From assembly GCA_022866885.1 (NCBI GenBank), contig JALHWS010000071.1, forward strand, positions 1 through 15,712: DNA of 15,712 nucleotides, written 5' to 3'. This DNA is from Candidatus Microgenomates bacterium (lineage in GTDB: Bacteria; Patescibacteriota; Microgenomatia; 2-02-FULL-39-11). This document shows positions 6,147 to 13,445 of the stretch, piece after piece (the stretch's first letter is position 1; each line of letters begins with the position of its first letter). The notes beneath the pieces were generated by a model, which was given only the letters and a program-made list of their open reading frames with translations, was not told the origin of the DNA and searched no databases. The position numbers and the translations under genes were made by a program.

Positions 6147-8060
6147 TTAACTGACTACTTCCCCTTCCTGTACTTCCTCTTTCTTCACATTATTCTTTTT
6201 CTTATCCTCCCCGTTTTTGTCATCACCCGTTGGCTTCTCCCCGGCAGGTTTGGGAGAGGAGGCTTGCTGGTTTTGGTACATCGCCTGGCCGATTTTTTGC
6301 ATCGAGTCGGAAAGATCTTTTGTTTTTACTTCCAGATCTTCTTTAGTACCGCTTTCCAAAATCCCTCTCAAAGCGCTGATTTTTTCCTCAACTTCTTTTT
6401 TTATTTCAGCGCTGACTTTGTCACCGGCATCTTTCAGCGACTTCTCCGCTACATAGATCATGTTATCCGCTTTGTTCCTGGTTTCGATCTTCTCTTTTTT
6501 GTCGCTGTCTTCCGAAGCATGAGCCTCCGCCTCTTTGGTCATCTTCTCGATCTCGTCTTTGGAAAGACCGGTCGAACCGGTGATTTTGATGCTTTGGCTT
6601 TTGCCGGTAGCTTTGTCTTTGGCGGAAACGTTTAAGATACCGTTGGCGTCGATGTCAAAAGTCACTTCCACCTGCGGCATGCCCCGTGGCGCCGGCGGGA
6701 TACCGTCAAGGATAAACCGGCCCAACGACTTGTTATCCGCGGCCATCGGCCGTTCTCCCTGAAGGACGTTTATCTCAACCGAAGTCTGGTTATCGGCAGC
6801 GGTTGAAAAGATTTCCGCTTTGGAAGTCGGCACGGTCGTGTTTCTGGTGATCAAAGGAGTCATCACTCCGCCAAGAGTCTCCACGCCCAAGGTTAAAGGT
6901 GTCACGTCCAAAAGGACAACATCCCTAACCTCTCCGGTCAAAACACCGGCCTGGACCGCTGCACCGACTGCCACCACTTCGTCGGGATTGACGGAACGGT
7001 TCGGTTCTTTGCCGAAAAATTTCTCCACCACTTCAATTACTTTCGGCATCCTGGTCATTCCGCCAACCTTCACAATCTCATCAATTTTATCTTTGGTAAG
7101 CTTGGCGTCTTTCAGACAAGCTTCAACCGGAGCGATAGTACTGTCGATCAGATCACCGACAATACTCTCCAGTTTGGAGCGCGTCAGTTTGGTCACCAGA
7201 TGGAGCGGCCCTTCTTTTCCCTGGGTAATAAAGGGGAGATTGATTTCCGCTTCCAGACTGCTGGAAAGTTCTATTTTGGCCTTTTCGGCCGCGTCCCGTA
7301 ACCTCTGTAGTGCCTGTGGATCTTTTCTCAAATCCACTCCGTTTTCTTTTTTAAATTCGTCGGCCAGATAGTCAAGGATTTTTTTGTCAAAATCATCTCC
7401 GCCCAGATGGGTGTCGCCATTGGTGGCTTTGACCTCATAAACTCCTTCACCCAATTCCAAAACGGAGATGTCAAAGGTTCCGCCGCCCAGATCATAAACC
7501 GCCACTGTATGGGCGTGCTTTTTCTCAAGACCGTAAGCCAGAGCAGCGGCTGTGGGTTCATTTAAGATCCTTTTGACCGTCAAACCGGCGATTTCACCGG
7601 CCTGCTTAGTGGCCTGCCTTTGGCTGTCGTCAAAATAAGCCGGCACAGTAATGACCGCTTCGGTCACTTTTTCGCCCAGATAACTTTCGGCATCGGCTTT
7701 AATTTTTTGCAAAACCATCGCCGAAATTTCCTGGGGAGTATAAGTTTTGCCGGCCACTTCAACCACTGCCATATTATCCCGGCCGCTTTTAATCGCATAA
7801 GGCAAAAGTTTCAGATCATGCTGGACTGATTTGTCCGAATATTTCCTCCCCACCAGCCTTTTGATGGAAAAAATGGTTGATTTAGGATTGATGACTATTT
7901 GTCTTTTGGCCACGTCACCGACAACCCTTTTTACCGGATCAACGACCGAAGGAATAACATTTCGGCCTTCGGCCGAATGGATGACTTTGGGACTGCCGCC
8001 CTCCATCACCGCTACACAAGAGTTGGTTGTTCCTAAATCAATACCGATTATTTTTGACAT
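6147..8060 (-). CDS. dnaK: Chaperone DnaK (Hsp70)
   Basis: ATP-dependent cytoplasmic Hsp70 chaperone, working with the adjacent GrpE and DnaJ. At 637 residues it is full length (E. coli 638). The N-terminal ATPase signature IGIDLGTTNSCVAVMEGG is at 5-22, NEPTAAALAYGLEK in the middle of the nucleotide domain, and the DLGGGTFDISVLELG phosphate motif follows. The interdomain linker and substrate domain begin at DVVLLDVTPLTLGVETLGG. An alpha-helical lid follows, and a disordered, Lys/Glu-rich tail ends EGEVVS, close to the usual EEVD-like bacterial tail. The start is fixed by a perfect AAGGAGG six bases upstream of the ATG, the strongest ribosome site in the window, consistent with high expression. 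Hairpins lie just before and just after the gene, isolating its message from those of grpE and dnaJ. Confidence 0.99.
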   Translation of the reverse strand: MSKIIGIDLGTTNSCVAVMEGGSPKVIHSAEGRNVIPSVVDPVKRVVGDVAKRQIVINPKSTIFSIKRLVGRKYSDKSVQHDLKLLPYAIKSGRDNMAVVEVAGKTYTPQEISAMVLQKIKADAESYLGEKVTEAVITVPAYFDDSQRQATKQAGEIAGLTVKRILNEPTAAALAYGLEKKHAHTVAVYDLGGGTFDISVLELGEGVYEVKATNGDTHLGGDDFDKKILDYLADEFKKENGVDLRKDPQALQRLRDAAEKAKIELSSSLEAEINLPFITQGKEGPLHLVTKLTRSKLESIVGDLIDSTIAPVEACLKDAKLTKDKIDEIVKVGGMTRMPKVIEVVEKFFGKEPNRSVNPDEVVAVGAAVQAGVLTGEVRDVVLLDVTPLTLGVETLGGVMTPLITRNTTVPTSKAEIFSTAADNQTSVEINVLQGERPMAADNKSLGRFILDGIPPAPRGMPQVEVTFDIDANGILNVSAKDKATGKSQSIKITGSTGLSKDEIEKMTKEAEAHASEDSDKKEKIETRNKADNMIYVAEKSLKDAGDKVSAEIKKEVEEKISALRGILESGTKEDLEVKTKDLSDSMQKIGQAMYQNQQASSPKPAGEKPTGDDKNGEDKKKNNVKKEEVQEGEVVS

Positions 8061-8066
8061 ATAATG

Positions 8067-8073
8067 CCTCCTT
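8067..8073 (-). promoter_or_regulatory. Strong Shine-Dalgarno of dnaK
   Basis: AAGGAGG on the minus strand with a six-base spacer to the ATG at 8060. It shows that the anti-Shine-Dalgarno system operates here, in contrast to the operon heads, which lack such sites. Confidence 0.9.
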
Positions 8074-8075
8074 CT

Positions 8076-8112
8076 AGAGACTGTTCCCGATTTAATCGGG
8101 ATTACAGTCTCT
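8076..8112 (-). other. Hairpin in the grpE-dnaK gap, next to the dnaK ribosome site
   Basis: Perfect 9-bp outer arms AGAGACTGT/ACAGTCTCT (8076-8084, 8104-8112) and a 7-bp inner stem TCCCGAT/ATCGGGA (8085-8091, 8095-8101) enclose a 3-base loop, with a 2-base bulge on one side: 16 paired positions in 37 bases. No T tract follows on either strand, so it is not an ordinary intrinsic terminator. It ends two bases before the AAGGAGG of dnaK on the message, which suits an mRNA-processing or stability element, or a translation-control structure. Confidence 0.75.
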
Positions 8113-8125
8113 TGAAAACCTTATT

Positions 8126-8599
8126 TTAATTTTTAACTTGCGTTTTTTTCTTTCCCACTTTCACCTGAGCGACCCGGATGATTTTATCCCAAAGCGTATA
8201 TCCGGCTCTAATTTCTTCAATCACTTCGTCTTCTTTATCATTCTCAACTATTTCCACGCATTCCATGAAATTCGGGTCAAATTTTTTATGCAATACCTCA
8301 ATCTTTTTAACTCCATTTTCTATCAGTACCCTTAAAAAATCCCCAACTCCCAACCTCAAACCCGAATCATTCAGATGCTGATCGGCCTTTTTAAGCGTAT
8401 CCAAAACTGCCAAGAGTTCCTTGATTATTTTCTCGGCCGCGTATTTGGCGGTTTCCTCACGCTGGCTGATGACTCTTTTTTCCAGGTTCTGGTAATCAGC
8501 CAGGGCCCGCAAATATTTACTTTTTAATCCTTCATTTCCATCCTGAAGTTCTTTAATCTGTTTCTCCAACTGTTGACAAATATCTGTTTTCTTATTCAT
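8126..8599 (-). CDS. grpE: Nucleotide exchange factor GrpE
   Basis: Homodimeric exchange factor that releases ADP from DnaK. Of its 157 residues, about 5-65 form a long charged coiled coil (LKSKYLRALADYQNLEKR is the GrpE-typical stretch), then a four-helix part, then the beta-wing with GVKKIEVLHKKFDPNFMECVEIVE (about 95-118) and the end signature GYTLWDKIIRVAQVKVGK near 133-150. Length is at the short end of the family, lacking the usual long acidic N-terminus. It starts 5 bases after the hrcA stop; the GGTAAGAGAA sequence spanning that stop could act as a weak ribosome site, so translation is probably coupled to hrcA. Confidence 0.95.
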   Translation of the reverse strand: MNKKTDICQQLEKQIKELQDGNEGLKSKYLRALADYQNLEKRVISQREETAKYAAEKIIKELLAVLDTLKKADQHLNDSGLRLGVGDFLRVLIENGVKKIEVLHKKFDPNFMECVEIVENDKEDEVIEEIRAGYTLWDKIIRVAQVKVGKKKTQVKN

Positions 8600-8604
8600 T
8601 TCTC

Positions 8605-9336
8605 TTACCAGTTCGAGGAAATTTCATTAATTAAGCTTCCGATATAACGGACCATCGGGATAACCCGCGGGTAATTCAGCCTGGCCGGCCCGACGACACC
8701 GATGGCGCCACTGTGAGATGGTGAAGAAAAATGGACAAATACCCCGCCGCAGGGAGACAGAAAACTGCTCCCTAACTCTTCGCCCATGATAACCGACAGA
8801 GTATCTTTTTCACCGGTATATTTCGACAAAACATTCCACCAGAAATTATACTGGTCAAGCGTATCCAGCAAGTGTTTTGTGATATCGATGTCATAAAATT
8901 CCGGCATTTCCAAAATATTGCCCACGCCTGAAGTATAAACTTCACCCTCATCTGTAGCGGCTAAAGACATCGTTTTCGTGTATTTGGATAAAGCCAGCGT
9001 CGCATCCTTCAAAATCTTCTCCATCTGTGTCCGGTGTTCCCAGATATTCTGTTTGACGGAAACTTCCTCAGCCACAGATAAATCCTTCGGTTTCATCAGT
9101 TTCCCGATGTAAAGTTTTAAGGCTACCGCTGTCGGCGTCCTTCCGGCTGAAGTATGCGGCTGTTTAAGATAGCCCATTTTGGTCAGTTTAACCATTTCAT
9201 TCCTGATGGTGGCCGGAGAAACGCCCATATTGTATTTCTTGTCCAGGGTTTCCGAAGCTACCGGTTCGGCAGTTTCGATATATTCATCAACGACAGCCTT
9301 GAGAATCTGCAGTTGCCTTTGGGTTAATTCTGCCAT
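8605..9336 (-). CDS. hrcA: Heat-inducible transcription repressor HrcA, compact form
   Basis: Repressor of class I heat-shock genes that binds CIRCE operators; its folding usually depends on chaperonin, giving feedback. The start is set at the ATG at 9336 (MAELTQRQLQ), giving 243 residues. The open frame continues to a TTG at 9375, but that TTG is part of the promoter -35 box and the operator lies between, so the longer form is rejected. The N-terminal winged helix is about 1-75, with the recognition part GVSPATIRNEMVKLTKMGYL and the HrcA signature PHTSAGRTPT (about 66-75). The C-terminal GAF-like domain ends in GVVGPARLNYPRVIPMVRYI. Typical HrcA is about 340 residues, so the inserted dimerisation region is reduced. 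It is the first gene of hrcA-grpE-dnaK-dnaJ, as in Gram-positive bacteria. Confidence 0.95.
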   Translation of the reverse strand: MAELTQRQLQILKAVVDEYIETAEPVASETLDKKYNMGVSPATIRNEMVKLTKMGYLKQPHTSAGRTPTAVALKLYIGKLMKPKDLSVAEEVSVKQNIWEHRTQMEKILKDATLALSKYTKTMSLAATDEGEVYTSGVGNILEMPEFYDIDITKHLLDTLDQYNFWWNVLSKYTGEKDTLSVIMGEELGSSFLSPCGGVFVHFSSPSHSGAIGVVGPARLNYPRVIPMVRYIGSLINEISSNW

Positions 9337-9338
9337 AA

Positions 9339-9365
9339 TTAGCACTAAAATATCACGACTGCTAA
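9339..9365 (-). promoter_or_regulatory. CIRCE operator of the hrcA operon
   Basis: On the plus strand TTAGCACTA, a nine-base spacer, then GACTGCTAA: the exact 9-9-9 geometry of CIRCE, each arm one mismatch from the consensus TTAGCACTC and GAGTGCTAA. It lies between the -35 and the start codon of hrcA, covering the -10 box, so HrcA bound here would block RNA polymerase: autoregulation of the whole chaperone operon. Confidence 0.93.
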
Positions 9366-9375
9366 TGTTTGTCAA
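9347..9375 (-). promoter_or_regulatory. Sigma70-type promoter of hrcA
   Basis: Minus-strand TTGACA (9370-9375), a 17-base spacer, then TATTTT (9347-9352). Only ten bases separate the -10 from the ATG at 9336, so transcription should begin about 3-4 bases before the start codon, giving an almost leaderless mRNA without Shine-Dalgarno. Confidence 0.85.
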
Positions 9376-9398
9376 GAGAGTCCTTTATCTGTTAGTAT
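9369..9398 (+). promoter_or_regulatory. Candidate promoter of the GH39-like gene, overlapping that of hrcA
   Basis: Plus-strand TTGTCA (9369-9374), an 18-base spacer, and TAGTAT (9393-9398); TATAAA at 9396-9401 is an alternative -10. The -35 shares five bases with the hrcA -35 on the other strand. The start codon at 9406 would fall at or next to the transcription start. Confidence 0.55.
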
Positions 9399-9405
9399 AA
9401 ATTAA

Positions 9406-11331
9406 ATGAACAGAAAACTGCTCTATTTACTCTTAATTCTTCTTTCTCTACCTCTGGTCATTATCGTCTCTGAACAAGTCCAAAGGCTTTTGAGTAAAGC
9501 CGCTCCCCAGCCGGCCAATATCATCATCGATACCCAAAACCCTGTCGGACCAATCCCTTTGGGATGGAACAGCCATGCCCAAGGCGGTGAAGAGCCGCCG
9601 CCGATGCTGAAAGCGGTTGCGCCAAAGCTGAAGGAGATTTCTCCCAAATACATCCGTCTGGACCATATTTACGATTATTACGACATTGTCAAACGGAAAG
9701 ATAGCGGTTTCGAGTATGATTTTTCCCGTCTTGACGAGACTGTCGATGACATCATCGCTTCCGGGGCAATACCTTTCTTCAGTCTCTCCTATATGCCGAA
9801 TGTTTTTACTTCTTCCGGTAAGGTAATAGATATCCCTTCCAACTGGAATTGGTGGAAGGACTTGGTAAAAGCGACTGTTGAGCGCTACAGCGGTAAATCC
9901 GGCCAAAATTTGACCGGCGTCTATTATGAGGTTTGGAATGAACCGGAACTGCCCCAATTCGGCAGTTGGAAAATCGGCAGTGACAAAGACTACCGTTTGC
10001 TGTATTTTCATGCGGCGACGGGAGCTTCAGAAGCAAAAGGGGCAAATAATTTTTTCTTCGGCGGGCCGGCCGTCGGATCGTATTATCCCAACTGGGTAAA
10101 CGGATTTTTGTCTTATGTGGTACAAAATAATCTCCGGTTGGATTTTTATTCCTGGCACCGTTACCACAAACGGCCGGCCATGTTTAACCAGGATGCCCAA
10201 AATATCCGCAAAAACCTGGCCGCTTTCCCAAAGTTTGCCAAAATACCGCTGGTTTTAAGCGAATGGGGCATTGATTCGGAGAATACGCCTATTAATAATT
10301 CGGAAAGCGCAGCGGCTTTTGCCGTTTCCGCCATTACCCAGTTTATCAACGATATTGATCTGGCCTTTGCTTTTGAAGTCAAAGACGGCCCTCCGCCGGG
10401 AGGCGGCCACTGGGGCCTTTTCACCCATGAAAAAAGCACGCCGCCTCTCTCGCCCAAACCGCGCTTTTTCGCCTACTCGGCATTAAACAAACTCTCCGGA
10501 CAAAAGCTCAGCCTATCCGGCTCGGGCACTTATGTCAGCGGACTGGCTTCAAAAAATGACCAAAAAATTACCGTCGTCCTGGGAAACTACGATCTGAACG
10601 GAAAAAATACGGAAAATGTCCCGGTCACTTTTACCGGCCTACCTCCTTCTTCTTATAAAATAAATTATTCGTATCCTTTGAGTCAGACAACCGGAAGCGC
10701 GGAACTGATCGCCACCAACGGAAATTTAACAAAAGAATTCCCGCTATCGGCTAATAATATTTTAGTTTTAGAACTTGAGGTCAATGCCCCCCTTGCCTCG
10801 TTTGTACAGGGGCGAAACAATGTCACTTCCGATCAGGCCCTGGTTCTGGCCGATAATGCTCCGTTTATTTTAAGTGCGCCGGAGTTTCGTCTGCGTCCAA
10901 GCGGCAATATAAGCTTTGACATTAAACCTTTTTGGCAAAGCCAGGAAAACAAAACTTTTCTGATTTTTGACGCCCCTTACGCCACCACCTCAGCTGTCAT
11001 TAACCGACTATTTTTAGCTAAAGAAAAAAAAGACAGCGGAGATTTCCTGACTTTCGGCGTCGGGGGTAACAACCTGACAGACAGAATCAGCATCCCCATT
11101 GATAATTGGACCGGAGAAACCTGGCATCACCTAATGGCTTCTTGGGACATCAACGGCTTATCGTTAACTGCGGATAACCAGCCGGCCGCCAAACTGCAAA
11201 CTCCAATTGATGTCCGAAACGGTATTCTCCTGCGTTTTTATCCGGTTAACGCCGCCATTGATAATCTTAAAATAATCTTGGGAGAAGAACAAACAATCAC
11301 CAGAAACTTCAACAACCGGGTGGATAAATAA
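9406..11331 (+). CDS. Membrane-anchored GH39-like glycoside hydrolase with LamG-like domain
   Basis: A 641-residue exported enzyme of the (beta/alpha)8 clan GH-A type, most like family 39 (beta-xylosidase/iduronidase relatives). An N-terminal hydrophobic segment at 4-22 lacks a clear cleavage site, so it is probably a membrane anchor. The barrel spans roughly 40-370. VYYEVWNEPE (172-181) holds the acid/base candidate Glu179, and PLVLSEWGID (281-290) the nucleophile candidate Glu286; both are retained, so it should be active by a retaining mechanism. A small beta domain (about 375-475) follows. A concanavalin/LamG-like domain lies at about 490-625, with the telltale WHHLMASWDINGLSLTADNQ. Substrate is unknown; a role on own-surface or host polysaccharide is inference. 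It is divergent from hrcA with 69 bases between starts and overlapping promoters. It ends 55 bases before the converging small gene; no terminator hairpin is seen between them. Confidence 0.82.
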   Translation: MNRKLLYLLLILLSLPLVIIVSEQVQRLLSKAAPQPANIIIDTQNPVGPIPLGWNSHAQGGEEPPPMLKAVAPKLKEISPKYIRLDHIYDYYDIVKRKDSGFEYDFSRLDETVDDIIASGAIPFFSLSYMPNVFTSSGKVIDIPSNWNWWKDLVKATVERYSGKSGQNLTGVYYEVWNEPELPQFGSWKIGSDKDYRLLYFHAATGASEAKGANNFFFGGPAVGSYYPNWVNGFLSYVVQNNLRLDFYSWHRYHKRPAMFNQDAQNIRKNLAAFPKFAKIPLVLSEWGIDSENTPINNSESAAAFAVSAITQFINDIDLAFAFEVKDGPPPGGGHWGLFTHEKSTPPLSPKPRFFAYSALNKLSGQKLSLSGSGTYVSGLASKNDQKITVVLGNYDLNGKNTENVPVTFTGLPPSSYKINYSYPLSQTTGSAELIATNGNLTKEFPLSANNILVLELEVNAPLASFVQGRNNVTSDQALVLADNAPFILSAPEFRLRPSGNISFDIKPFWQSQENKTFLIFDAPYATTSAVINRLFLAKEKKDSGDFLTFGVGGNNLTDRISIPIDNWTGETWHHLMASWDINGLSLTADNQPAAKLQTPIDVRNGILLRFYPVNAAIDNLKIILGEEQTITRNFNNRVDK

Positions 11332-11386
11332 ACGTTCTTTCTTTATCCTCTTATATCTCAAGCTGTTTCACTCGGGGGGGATTTAA

Positions 11387-11683
11387 TTAGAAATTTTTAT
11401 GACACGCCTGCCTAATCCAATCAAGAGTAGCTTTATCACAGATTGATTCGTCTTTCTGGTATTCTGCCACCATTGAATAGCAAGTGCTTTTTTCCCAATT
11501 ATCATTCAACCATTTACAGTCAGACAATTGTTTACATTCATTTCTTATACCTACAAATCCGCCAACATACATGATACATTTCTTAGGATTAAGACTATAG
11601 TTATTTAACACATACATGAAGATAAGACATATAATGATTAATAATCCAATTAGGGAATAGACAATTTTTTTTACAGAATTCAT
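11387..11683 (-). CDS. Small Cys-rich membrane-anchored protein, unknown function
   Basis: A 98-residue protein with one membrane segment at about 7-26 after a basic start (MNSVKK), then an outside domain with six cysteines (36, 50, 56, 68, 82, 94) that could form three disulphides; Cys19 is inside the membrane segment. The stretch CYSMVAEYQKDESICDKA (68-85) with a later RQACH resembles a Cys-x-A...D-x-x-x-C repeat I have seen in small exported proteins of candidate-phylum bacteria and archaea, but I cannot name a family. The gene is AT-rich (GC 14/60 in 11581-11640) compared with murJ and the GH39-like gene, suggesting a different history. A perfect TATAAT sits 7 bases before the ATG, so its mRNA may be leaderless. 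It lies 64 bases downstream of murJ on the same strand. Confidence 0.7.
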   Translation of the reverse strand: MNSVKKIVYSLIGLLIIICLIFMYVLNNYSLNPKKCIMYVGGFVGIRNECKQLSDCKWLNDNWEKSTCYSMVAEYQKDESICDKATLDWIRQACHKNF

Positions 11684-11690
11684 ACTTAGG

Positions 11691-11696
11691 ATTATA
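11691..11696 (-). promoter_or_regulatory. -10 box of the 98-residue protein gene
   Basis: Consensus TATAAT on the minus strand with seven bases (CCTAAGT) to the ATG at 11683, so the transcript would start at or beside the start codon. No good -35 is seen; the near-palindrome CTAAC-G-GTTAG at about 11715-11725 lies where a -35 would be and might be a regulator site. Confidence 0.5.
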
Positions 11697-11747
11697 TTAA
11701 CATAAAATCTTGGTCTAACGGTTAGGAAATAGCCTCATGTAAAATAA

Positions 11748-13415
11748 TCATATCTCGGATTTCTGGACGTTGACGGCCTCCGCTGTGGTGTCGATTAAGA
11801 CTCCCTGATACGGTTCTTTCTTTATTCTTTTGTATAACTTACGTAGAAGTCCTATTTGCGGCAATTCCAAAAACCAGGCCAGGAAAAGGTAAACCGAGAG
11901 GCCGAAAAAAGTCGAAACGCCGGTAAGCATGATCAGATTGATGGTTCTGGTGGTGTCAAAAACCAGTTGGTCAAAAAGTTTAAGCGGGATATAAAGAGCC
12001 AGACCGGAAACCGCCGATGATAAAAAAATCTTGCCGGCAGGCAAAAGTAATTCTTTATAACTAAAATAGCCTATTTTCTTATCAAGATATATCATCAGAA
12101 GAAGCATATTGAGAAGATTGGCAATTGTAGCCGTCAATCCCAACGACCAGACGCCGAGATGATAATGGATAATCATCAGTACCGATAATACTGTATTTAG
12201 GAAAACGGAGATTGCCCCGACTATCACTGGTGTTCTCGTATCATGCATGGCATAAAAAGTCCGCGCCAGCAGATGCACCAGGCTTTGGGCAAAAAGAGAG
12301 AAACTGAAATAAGCCAAAGTCGTCCCGGTGGTTACCGTACTTTCCCAGTCAAACAAAGTTGAAGCGCCAAAGACAAGCCTGACAATCGGTATCCGCAGGA
12401 CTATCAAAATGACGGACAGCGGCACGACCAGAAAAAGGATCTGGTGAAATGAGGAAATAAAAGTCTTTTTAAACTCCGGCCAATTTTTTTGGGCAAAATT
12501 CAAAGAAAGGGAAGGTAAACTTGCTTGGGCGAGGCTGACGCCAAATAAACCGATCGGCAATTGCTGCAGATGTTGGGCAAAATTAAAAATTGTGACTGCC
12601 CCGGCCCCGAGCAATGAAGAAAGGATAAGGTCAATCGTCGTGTCTATCTGAGTTACCGCCAGTCCCAATGTCCTCGGCAAAATCAGTTTGCCGATTTCCC
12701 GCGCTCCGGGGTGTTTATAGGCAAATGACCAGTTATGCCGGTAGCCGTAAGAGATGATTGTCGGTATCTGGATAAGGGCAAAAAGGACGGCTCCGATAAC
12801 GACGCCGACTACCGGCGCGTACAATCCAATTACCGGGGATAAAATAATGATGGCGAAAATAATACCCAGATTGTAGACCACCGGAGCCAGGGAAGAAATA
12901 AAAAAATTGCGGAAAGACTGCAGCATCCCGGTGATGAAATTGCCGATGATAAGCGGAAAAACCTGAGCCAGCATCATTATTTGGGAAAAAACGGCCATCA
13001 GATCAAGCTGCTGTTGGTTGAAACCGGGAGCCAGAACCGATGAAACCTGCCGGCTAAAGATTACCAACGGTAAAGAGATGATAAGGAAAATGACCGAACC
13101 GATATTGATTACAATTGAGGCCATCATGAAAGCCTCTTTTTTGCCCTTTGTGTCCAGATAGCTGGTAAAAACAGGGATAAAAGCGGCAGCTAAGGCTCCC
13201 ATCACCAGAAGTTCAAAGATCATATTAGGCAAGCGGAAAGCGGCATAATAGACACCCAAATCCGAAGGTGAAAAACGGGCGGCTAGAAGCCTGTCCCGCC
13301 AAAGGCCCAGGATGCGGGACAGCGCAACCGTCAGCATGATGACAGTTGCCGCCGAAAAAACATTTTTTTGCTGGCGGGTAAAAAGTGAAAGTGTACCCCG
13401 AAATAGCTTGACCAT
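11748..13415 (-). CDS. murJ: Lipid II flippase MurJ (MviN)
   Basis: Integral membrane flippase of the MOP superfamily moving lipid II to the outer face for peptidoglycan synthesis. At 555 residues it has about 14 hydrophobic segments spread over the whole length. The family signature is near the N-terminus: LSRILGLWRDRLLAARF (32-48) and YYAAFRLPNMIFELLVMGALAAAFIPVF (56-83). Arg34 and Arg40 align with E. coli Arg18 and Arg24, which line the cavity. By ungapped alignment from memory, the position of E. coli Asp39 is Gly54 here, with an Asp at 52. The C-terminal 35 residues are hydrophilic. The ATG at 13415 is preceded by AGAAGAGG with a three-base spacer. It is divergent from rpsT with only 30 bases between start codons. 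It ends in TGA, supporting TGA as stop. Confidence 0.96.
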   Translation of the reverse strand: MVKLFRGTLSLFTRQQKNVFSAATVIMLTVALSRILGLWRDRLLAARFSPSDLGVYYAAFRLPNMIFELLVMGALAAAFIPVFTSYLDTKGKKEAFMMASIVINIGSVIFLIISLPLVIFSRQVSSVLAPGFNQQQLDLMAVFSQIMMLAQVFPLIIGNFITGMLQSFRNFFISSLAPVVYNLGIIFAIIILSPVIGLYAPVVGVVIGAVLFALIQIPTIISYGYRHNWSFAYKHPGAREIGKLILPRTLGLAVTQIDTTIDLILSSLLGAGAVTIFNFAQHLQQLPIGLFGVSLAQASLPSLSLNFAQKNWPEFKKTFISSFHQILFLVVPLSVILIVLRIPIVRLVFGASTLFDWESTVTTGTTLAYFSFSLFAQSLVHLLARTFYAMHDTRTPVIVGAISVFLNTVLSVLMIIHYHLGVWSLGLTATIANLLNMLLLMIYLDKKIGYFSYKELLLPAGKIFLSSAVSGLALYIPLKLFDQLVFDTTRTINLIMLTGVSTFFGLSVYLFLAWFLELPQIGLLRKLYKRIKKEPYQGVLIDTTAEAVNVQKSEI

Positions 13416-13436
13416 AAGCCTCTTCTTTAGTATACT
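13408..13436 (+). promoter_or_regulatory. Promoter of rpsT, sharing a palindromic -10 with murJ
   Basis: TTGACC (13408-13413), exactly 17 bases, TATACT (13431-13436), each one mismatch from consensus; the ATG of rpsT follows nine bases later, so the leader is about 3 bases or none. The -35 overlaps the murJ start codon. TATACT lies in the perfect 10-bp palindrome TAGTATACTA (13428-13437), which also gives a TATACT on the minus strand (13429-13434) suited to murJ, although a good minus-strand -35 is not seen. Confidence 0.7.
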
Positions 13437-13445
13437 ACCAAGTAT

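Noticed and set aside
6084..7371. Long plus-strand open frames of 183 codons at 6084-6635 and 6820-7371
   Set aside because: They lie antisense to dnaK, show no recognisable protein pattern, and are explained by the codon bias of dnaK.
8076..8112. Second CIRCE before dnaK
   Set aside because: The arms AGAGACTGT/ACAGTCTCT do not match TTAGCACTC/GAGTGCTAA, and the geometry is a tight hairpin, not 9-9-9.
9337..9375. HrcA start at the TTG at 9375
   Set aside because: That TTG is the -35 TTGACA, and the CIRCE operator and -10 would become coding; the family N-terminus starts at MAELTQRQLQ.
9448..10045. Minus-strand open frames within the GH39-like gene
   Set aside because: Antisense shadows of a well-supported enzyme with intact catalytic motifs; no ribosome site or domain.
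11374..11380. Run of seven G between the GH39-like gene and the small Cys-rich gene
   Set aside because: Non-coding homopolymer without partner or conserved surroundings; it could be a sequencing or assembly length error, and no function can be supported.
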